The translations under genes were made by a program, and so were the position numbers. DNA of 64,000 nt from contig NC_044019.1 of NCBI RefSeq assembly GCF_900496995.4, positions 6,235,501-6,299,500 on the forward strand. Direction: 5' to 3'. Every line of letters begins with the position of its first letter. Position 1 is the first letter of the stretch. This document shows, in pieces, positions 56,786 to 64,000 of the stretch. The notes beneath the pieces were generated by a model. The model worked only from the letters and a program-made list of their open reading frames with translations. It was not told where the DNA came from and did not search any database. The stretch comes from Aquila chrysaetos chrysaetos (Eukaryota > Chordata > Aves > Accipitriformes > Accipitridae).

Positions 56786-59757
56786 TTTGTTTTTTTCTTT
56801 TTTCAGAGCAGAGGGAGAGGCATGTGTCCTCCAACTGAAGGCAGTGGCACCAGAATGCCTAGAGAAGAACATGAAATTAAACAAAGCAGAAGTGCTCCAA
56901 GCAACACACAGACACTCAAAGCAAAAAGCCCTTTTTCCACTGGAGCTTTTGCTCCAGGTCAGATGTGGGGGAAATACCACAGTCAGTCAGGTAATCTAAC
57001 GGACATCTCTGGAGTCCTGGAGCATCTCCACCTCCATGAGATGCTGCTGCTTCTAAAGGTGGTCAAGTCCCTCTTACCTATCTGTTCTGTCAGTGCTGAG
57101 ATCATCAGCTCAATCTACTCACTACATCGAAGAATTGCTGCTCATTTCTTCTCTGCATTGGTAAAAAAAAGCAATGTGTGGAGCAGCATTAAGCATATTT
57201 GTGTGAATTGGTTCTCAGCCTGTATTGGAGAGAAGTTTACAGAAGAAAAAACAGTATAACAGTAGCATATTAGAAAGAGTCTTTTATCAGTCTCAAAACC
57301 AGCATTGATAGTGCCATCGTCTGACTTATTAACAGGCTTGGGACAGCTTGTGTTCAGTTTGTGTTGGCCAAATCATCTAACATTTCAGAAAACCAAAACC
57401 ACTTCCCGTCTAGAACTCAGCCCCTGACCTGGCTGGAAACTCACAATAAATCTATACATTTTATCAGATTTCAGGGGTTTTTGAGCCAGGCTTTCATGGG
57501 GAACTATTCTGAGCCCTGGAGAGAAAATACTGCATGAAGCAGAAAGATTGTCTGGCTTGCTAAGAGCCACGAAACATGAGGTTCATTTAGAAGACCAGGT
57601 GTGTACCCAAAGGCTCAACTCCTCACACACATTGAAACAAACCCCATCTCTGCAAGAGATGTGTTGAACATACTTTAGCTGCTTTAGCTGTATTATCAAA
57701 GTCAATTAAACCAAGAGGCTTAGGGAATGTTTGACCCTGCTGCAGTAACTAAATAGGCAAGAGCATTATTAATGGGAATTTAATTAGAGGTAGAATTTGA
57801 ACCATTTAAAGAGATAGAAAACAATTTTTAACACAATTTAGTTGGATCACATTGAGGAACCCTTTTCTGGCCAAGTGAATTGCCAGCATTTCTCCTAACG
57901 ATATTTTGGGCAGACCCAGTTAATGGGCTTTTGGTCAACCCTGGCCAGTGGAAGGCAGCCTGGTGAAGATGTCCCAGTGCTGTGATGGTTGTCACACACC
58001 ATCTCAGCACCTACAGACTCTGATGAGGAATCTTAAGGGAAGGACTGTGCTCTCCAATAGCTCCCTAAACTAACAAGGAGAGAAGCTCCACCCAGGTAGC
58101 CCACCCCATGGCCTCCTCTAGACCTGGCTTTGAGCACTGCAACCAAGGTGGGTGGGCAGGCAGCTGGTGAGAAATAAGCAGCAGCCAGTTTCAGCATCCA
58201 GCCTGGTCTTCAAGACTGACCAAGAGGGCTGACAGGTGATGTCTGGAAGGTACTGAAGCCTATTGGTTATTCATATTTCAAAGCATGTTTTATCTCTCCA
58301 CTTAATTAAGCAAGATACTGGGCTGGACCTTGATACAAGAAGGTGGGCTCTTCACGTGCTTCTGCAAGGTTTTCTGGTTGAATTTTGGGTTGGTGTCTTG
58401 CTCTTTGTTCACAGCTAAACAACTGCCAGATTTAGGGCCAGAAAAATTCTTTTCTGCTTGAAGAATTTGAGGGGTGTGTACTTTTATGAGTGATTTAAAG
58501 CATGTTTAAAAGCACTGGAGACATTAAGATGTCATTGTGGTACACTTTTCTGGACTTCATGTCTGTTGTTGAGTATCCTGGTCCCCAGAACAAGGGAGAT
58601 GATGAAGCGCAGAGAACGGGAGTCATTTCCCCTGTCCAGTGATGAGAAAACCAGCTCAAAAATATGTGACCAACATCATTATCTTCATCCCTATATACAT
58701 AAATACATATCCAGTGAAAAGAGCTTGGGGCAGCACTGACATTTCTTATTTATACGTTGGCAAATCTTTCATTGAAGCTAGTTGTTTTGTTTTGTCTCAG
58801 AGCAGAACAAAGACGCCAGGCCGTGGTCCACACTGTGGATGATGCTGGAATTGTTACTACTGAGCAAATTACACTTTCATACTGAGTTGTTTTAAAAAGC
58901 AGGCAACAATCCAAAAAGGTGAGCAGATGCTAAATTCCAGACACCTCTCATCTGTCATCAGCAACACTATTCACTAACATCTACAGAGACTGACCTGTGC
59001 AATCAGAGTCAGTTGTGAATGTGCCACAGAAAGCAGGATCTTTATCACTGGTGATAATGTACAAGAGGAAGGAACAAACCAGACTTTTAGATGAAATTGC
59101 CAGGTTGGCTGTTAGAAATACCATCTTTTCCTTTGTGAGGAGCACATACATGAGATAACATTGGCCTAAGGCCAAAGTACCATTTTTGCTAACTAATTTT
59201 TTTCAGAAAGCAAAACTATTGCTTCTTTGCAACATACTTCAGGCAGCAAGGACAACGTTGGTCAGAAATCAGACAGCAAAGTATTGAAGCCATTAACATT
59301 TTTTTTAATTGAAACTCATCTTTCAAGTCACACTAAAAGCAAAAAAAATGCAAACACTCAGGTATAAAATGGCAGAGCTGTGACAATTCCAGCATGTTGT
59401 ATATTCTGGAGTACACACTATTAATCATCACCATAAACTGACAGGATGAGAGCTGCGTCATAGTTCATTTGAAATCTTCATTATTTTGCTGATCCCTTTC
59501 CTGTATGTTTCTCATTAAAAGGTACTAGTTAGCATAGCTTCAGGGTGGGACTATCTCAGTGAAAAGGTTCTTGCACATTTTCCTCCCATTCCACTTCCTA
59601 AATGTCTCAGCTGCTGAGTTAGATGTGAGACAGATGAGAAACAGCATCTTGCTGGCATAAAGCAAGCCTGACAAGGGATTCAGGCCAGTGCCTACACTTC
59701 ACATTAGCCAGATGTCAGAGGCCAGTGATGGGAACCTCTGTGGTGCCTGGTGCCAAG
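56786..59757. other. Intergenic downstream of LAPTM5; one possible conserved segment
   Basis: The 158-codon frame at 56,783-57,259 has no recognisable domain. Bases about 57,690-57,810 contain AGTCAATTAAACC, CATTATTAATGGG and TTTAATTAGAGG and resemble the other candidate elements. No RNA gene is seen. The end of this stretch is beyond the likely LAPTM5 poly(A) site. Confidence 0.38.
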
Positions 59758-59763
59758 TTTATT
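59758..59763 (-). terminator. LAPTM5: Likely LAPTM5 poly(A) signal, AATAAA
   Basis: AATAAA on the minus strand lies about 230 bases after the LAPTM5 stop codon, within TTTTAATAAACTTGG. It is the first canonical hexamer downstream of the stop, so it probably ends the transcript. Confidence 0.6.
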
Positions 59764-59992
59764 AAAATTAGCTCTGCAGCTTGGTAGTACCAAGTCAAAA
59801 CTGCCAGTGTAGAACAAGGCGCCAACTCCAGTGGTTCACCATTACTCTTTGTAGGCTCATAAAGCAAGGTGGATTGTAAAAAGCACGATACTGCTATAAA
59901 GTAAAGACTTCTCAATGAGGCTGACTATCTGAGAGAAGGGGTAAGAGGCACCAACAGCAATACAGATGTCATCTTCTCTCCATGAGTGCAGC

Positions 59993-60067
59993 TTAGATTG
60001 CTACATAGGGTGGTGGGGATTCCTTGGAAGGCAACTCTAAGGCTTCCTCATACGATGGCAGCACAGC
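59993..60067 (-). CDS. LAPTM5: LAPTM5 last exon: cytosolic tail with PY motifs
   Basis: The coding part is 75 bases after acceptor CTCTTTCAG, encoding 24 residues and TAA. It contains LPSYEEALELPSK and ends PPPYVAI. In the LAPTM5 family, L/PPxY (PY) motifs in this tail bind Nedd4-type ubiquitin ligases, which sort the protein from Golgi to lysosome, where it dampens immune-receptor signalling in blood cells. Both LPSY and PPPY are intact. The tail appears a few residues shorter than the human one as I remember it, between the two motifs. The preceding exon joins in phase 0. Confidence 0.88.
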   Translation of the reverse strand, partial: AVLPSYEEALELPSKESPPPYVAI

Positions 60068-61039
60068 CTGAAAGAGAAGACCATTAGTTATGCTTTGGGG
60101 ATCACATGAAGGATTTGAAGTGGATTTGATCTTGGATGTGTTTCTCTACCTAGTTCAAAGCAGGGTAAAAGAACCACATGGGCTGTAAGACATAAAGGGC
60201 AGAAATCCAGAAGAATTAGAGGTCAGTAGCACTTTATGAACCACTTTGCTGCCAGTCCTACCTACTTCTCCCAAAGCATGGTTGCAATAAAAAAAACAAG
60301 GCTCTTTAACACCCAGAATATAAGCCTCATTGCCCAAGCAAAGAAGCTAAGCTCAGATGATTGCAGAGGGCCATGATGCATGCACAGCAGGGGCACACAC
60401 TACTGGCAAGACAAGGCTCATCATATTTGCCAAGTTTCAACAAGACAAAAGCCAACACTTAGCATTCCATATTCTTCCTCTTTACTTCTCGTCCATCTTT
60501 ACAGTATCTCTTATTTTTGGAAGGTCTTCAATATCTTTCCATTGTGTCAGAGCAGCTGGATGCTACTATTAAAGAGATCACCAGTAATCTAAGGGAGGAC
60601 ATTGATATTCATTATTTAGCAAACTGTTAAGGTGAAGTGCAGTGCACCAAATCTCTCAGACATTGAACCAGTGAAGGGTGAAGACAAACTTAATTTTAAA
60701 CAAGGGTAGCATTATTAGGCACAGAAATCAGAGTTCAACTGAAATTAAAAAAATATCTGGAACAGAGAATACAAGCAATATGTTCCCGTTTTCTGCTTTG
60801 CCTGAAGCTTGAGTTTCAGGTTCCTTGCAGGTACCATTGACTTCGAAAACTTTTATACAAAAGTAAAGTTAAAGGAATATAATATAATTGGAAACTGATT
60901 ATTAGTACTTGTTAATGCACATTTGAAGGGTCAAACTATCTCTCAGACCACCAGAGAATCAAAAGTAGGGATCATTATGCATCTCATCAGTCTAAACCAT
61001 ACCTTTTCACAGTATAAATCTGAAGCAGTCTTTACTCAC
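60068..61039 (-). other. LAPTM5: LAPTM5 last intron
   Basis: GT-AG intron of 972 bases, with donor GTGAGTAAAG and acceptor TTCAG. Nothing else is recognised in it. Confidence 0.8.
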
Positions 61040-61132
61040 CTTTTCAACTGCTTGTGGGTCGACTTTCACCTCCTCTCTCTTGCTGGCTTTAATATGCTTA
61101 AAGCAGCTCAGGACACATTTGAACATATAGGC
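61040..61132 (-). CDS. LAPTM5: LAPTM5 penultimate exon: end of last membrane segment and juxtamembrane tail
   Basis: The exon is 93 bases, 31 codons, phase 0 at both ends, between acceptor CTTTTCAG and donor GTGAGT. It encodes AYMFKCVLSCFKHIKASK, then a charged stretch ending DPQAVEK. The YMFKCV motif followed by a basic patch matches the point where the fifth membrane helix of LAPTM5 leaves the bilayer. Its position upstream of MATN1 on the same strand agrees with LAPTM5 synteny. A LAPTM4 paralogue is possible but less likely given the tail and neighbour. Confidence 0.85.
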
Positions 61133-64000
61133 CTGAAAAGGAAAGGGAAAAGGAAGTCTGCCATTGCATTGCAAGTCAACAAGAGCATTTCCATTTGTGC
61201 CACCAGCCTGCTATCGTTCTACTCTCTTCTTTGGAAGTAGAAGTCTGGGACCATATGTCCCAGGGCCTTAAATCAGTCTCTCTTGATCCTTCACTAGAAA
61301 GGTGACAACTCCATCTATTTGGAACAGGACACTCGTGTGGGAAGTCAATAGGACTAGTAATACCATTGAATATAAAGGCACATGCTTAAGACCCCTGAGA
61401 GTGCAATGTCATCAGGTAGGAAAGGAAAGGATGTCTTTCATGTTATTTTTCTGAGCAGGCTACAAAGTTTGGCTGTCTCAGAAAAGCACCGTGGGCACAA
61501 CATTCACCACCCAGAGATCCAAGGCTCCCTGGTCAAGTAGGACTGACCTGAAAGGTCAGTTCATTCAACAAAATCCTATACTTGCAATAGTTACACTTTT
61601 CTGACAAGACTGCTTTGCACCTCACAGAGTTACAAGATGCAATAAATAAGAGCTTTTCTGAGAAAAATGAATCGATTTACGGATTGTGGCACAAGAAAAT
61701 AAGCAAGGCCTGTGAAACATACCATATTAAATAAATATTTTCCCTACTCTGTGCAGCGAGGCAAAGTCGTGTGCCTCTTATTTTTATTGGCTTAAGAGTC
61801 TACTTTAAAAACAGTTGGCATTTTCAAAGGAACATAGGGAGTTATATGCCCTGAGAACAAGCCATGTAGCTTAGGATTTCCTAGAACAATGAGGACTGTT
61901 TGTCTTGACACAAAGCCAAGACAAAGAACGAAAACAAGGAATGAAGTATCTCCATTGAAGGAATCCATCTCTCAAACAAACTTCCAGAGATGAGGAGTTA
62001 AATCCAAACTTTGACCACCTTTAGTGAATACTGCAAAAAACTTCCCCATTCCAAAAGCCTCTTCATACAGAGAGCAAACATGCAAGACACTGAAGCCATC
62101 ATATAAACTGTACAACCTCCCCAATCCGTGAAAGAACCGCCCCCCCCCCCAAATCATACAACAAAAAAATCCTTTCTTTGATTTTGATTCTGTAAGAGTT
62201 TGCTGCAGTGCCAACCCAATATCTGCACCGAATTCAATGAAGTTGACTTCAGTTAAGACTGCTGCAAGCAAAAGCAGGTTTGAGCAGAATACATTAGTAC
62301 ACGCAGCTTATGTAAAGGCAGCCAGTGACCTTGGGATCATCCCATTACTGGCTAACTCAAAACACTCAAGAGTCACTGTAGGATACCCTTCTCCACACTG
62401 AATTGAAGAGAGAAAACTTCTCTGGCAGCTGTTGACATAATAAGTGGATGGGAAGCTTGTCCTAGAGGTCAGGAAGTGAGTTACTTCAGAAGTAATTATG
62501 TTAAACCCTTTCTTTCATTTCCTATCAGAAATGTTTCATTCCCCTTGGTTTCTGCATTCTTATCACCATGGTGGTGGAGGGGGATGACTTTATGATACTG
62601 AGGTGAGAGAAAGATGACTCATGGATACACAGATCAGCAACGGAGACTGCTCTAATGGTGCTATGTGAGCATCACCCCTTCACTCACTCTGCCATTTGAA
62701 TACTTTGCATCTCCAAGGAATTTAGACTTGAAGAACTGATATCACCATTGGGGCTCTACAAGTAAACATACAACCAGCCACCGCACCGGTAAGAAGCTGT
62801 GAAATTGCATGGAGAGACTTCCACGTTGCAACAGGACAAGATCCCTGCAACGGGTGCTGTTATACGAGAGAAAGGAGGTAGAGGAGCGTTACCATCCCCT
62901 GAGCATTGTCAGAGAAATCTTTCCCGCTAAAAGGGTGAGCAAAGTCTTGCAGGTCTCATATGAGGTCACTGGCAGAGGTGTTCAGTGAGTCAGGTGCCCC
63001 ATCTCTTCTCCATCTGACAGACCACCTTTTAGCTGAATTATGCTATGGTGTGGGATGCAGATAACTATTTGGAGACAGTAATTGCAAGTTGGCAGGCAAA
63101 CAGCACCGGATGCACAGAAACAACATTTTAGTGTAAAAGCAATAAATGCTTGCGATGGGTCATTAAGCAAGTCAATTTATGCTAAAAGGTCCTGGGCTAG
63201 TCCAACATATTTAGATACTACCTTGGTGTGGGCATTCAGTGAATTGAAACTGAGATTGGCCAAATGGCCTTTTTAGGTCTAAAATATTTCATGTTTTTGC
63301 CATGTCCCTCGTCAGATCTTTATCACTTGGAAGGAACTCTCTCATGAAAATGGTTTTGCTACACATGGAAGAGGGGAGGGGTTGTCACTGAGTTTAAAGG
63401 ATGGGATCCTAATAACTTGTTTTGGGGAGTTTAGTAGACCAAGGAGTACTTGTGCCTGTCCATTGTTTTTTTAATTATCCTCCCCCCACCAACCCTCTTC
63501 CTACAAACTCCAGCGCAAGAAGTCATTGCAAGTTAAGCAGTCTTGTAGCTAACCCTGTGGAAAATTCAAATCAACCCATTTGCCAGGTCAGTGAGATTTC
63601 TGCTGAAGACCCACACTGCCAGCTGGGTTTCAGGGTTATCTCCACTCCTATTGCGCAGTTTATGCAAATATTAAAAGATATGCTAAAGTCATGTCTACAG
63701 TGCAATCATACAAGACACTCCACTCCACACTGGCTTGTCTGGCCACCTGGGAAGAGTCTGAATAAAAAATGCTTTCCAACTAATAAGTAGCATTTTTCAC
63801 TGTGGGAGAATCTGCCCAAGTACCTGGAAAGATCTGGTTTTCTTAGCTGGTCTGAAACCCCTCAGTGAAAAACCTGTTCTCTGATCCATTGAAGCAAGAA
63901 GAATAGAAACCATCTCACAGTGGAGTTTTCTGAGATGTAAGCAGGATTTAGCAGCTCACGGGTTTTAATTAAATTTCAGGGTATCAGTGTGCATAACTCC
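61133..64000 (-). other. LAPTM5: LAPTM5 intron, running off the right edge
   Basis: I looked for the preceding membrane-helix exon and did not find one with proper splice sites. The intron therefore probably continues past the window, and the first part of LAPTM5 is missing. A ten-C run lies near 62,141. Frames such as 63,422-63,790 plus and 61,972-62,271 minus show no recognisable domain. Confidence 0.6.

Noticed and set aside
56783..57259. A 158-codon plus-strand open frame
   Set aside because: No domain or homologue known to me, no exon boundaries, and it starts at the edge of a MIR-like remnant.
58981..59175. A minus frame with hydrophobic stretches, considered as a LAPTM5 membrane exon
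   Set aside because: It lies downstream of the LAPTM5 stop and poly(A) signal and does not resemble any LAPTM helix.
62899..62937. A possible small LAPTM5 exon between TTTTAG and GTAACG on the minus strand
   Set aside because: The only open frame is 12 codons, does not resemble the family at this point and would not supply the expected membrane helix.
1..64000. CRISPR arrays, bacterial operons, phage or plasmid modules
   Set aside because: No spaced identical repeats, no dense co-directional open frames and no bacterial ribosome-binding context. The spliced genes and CR1 elements show vertebrate DNA.
1..64000. tRNA, rRNA or snRNA genes
   Set aside because: I did not find conserved A/B-box pairs with a cloverleaf, nor rRNA or snRNA core sequences. 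A covariance-model scan could still find small RNAs that I cannot see by eye.

Overview
The window is vertebrate nuclear DNA, almost certainly from a bird, and more likely a neoavian than a chicken relative. It contains CR1 LINE 3' ends (about 25,977-26,313 and 41,846-41,983). It has a complete solo LTR of a bird endogenous retrovirus (12,749-13,333). The one complete gene, MATN1, rebuilds to exactly 493 codons and is very close to the chicken protein as I remember it. Nothing bacterial or viral in organisation is present. Most open reading frames are chance, because real coding sequence is split into short exons with consensus splice sites.

Layout. (1) 1-28,452 has no recognisable exon. It holds the solo LTR, one CR1 fragment, weak MIR-like SINE remnants, homopolymer and simple-sequence tracts, and several AT-rich, TAATTA-dense blocks that look like conserved non-coding elements. 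(2) 28,453-49,817, minus strand, is the full coding region of MATN1 (matrilin-1, cartilage matrix protein). It has eight exons: signal peptide; first von Willebrand A domain (two exons); EGF-like domain; second A domain (two exons); and a C-terminal coiled coil (two exons). The last intron is a minor-spliceosome AT-AC intron (28,503-30,028) that cuts a leucine codon inside the coiled coil. (3) 49,818-59,757 is intergenic. It starts with a G-rich MATN1 promoter region and carries an alternating purine-pyrimidine tract near 51.6-51.8 kb and MIR-like remnants. (4) 59,758-64,000, minus strand, is the 3' end of LAPTM5: its poly(A) signal, last exon and penultimate exon. The rest of LAPTM5 lies beyond the right edge.

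The order LAPTM5-MATN1 on one strand, followed by a gene-poor stretch, matches the arrangement I recall for human 1p35. The two genes are functionally unrelated: a secreted cartilage matrix protein and a lysosomal membrane protein of blood cells. They share orientation but no visible regulatory sequence.

The most notable feature is the AT-AC intron, whose 5' splice site, branch site and 3' AC can all be read directly. I found no sign of a previously undescribed biological system. The remaining observations are candidate regulatory elements and repeat remnants that need comparative data.
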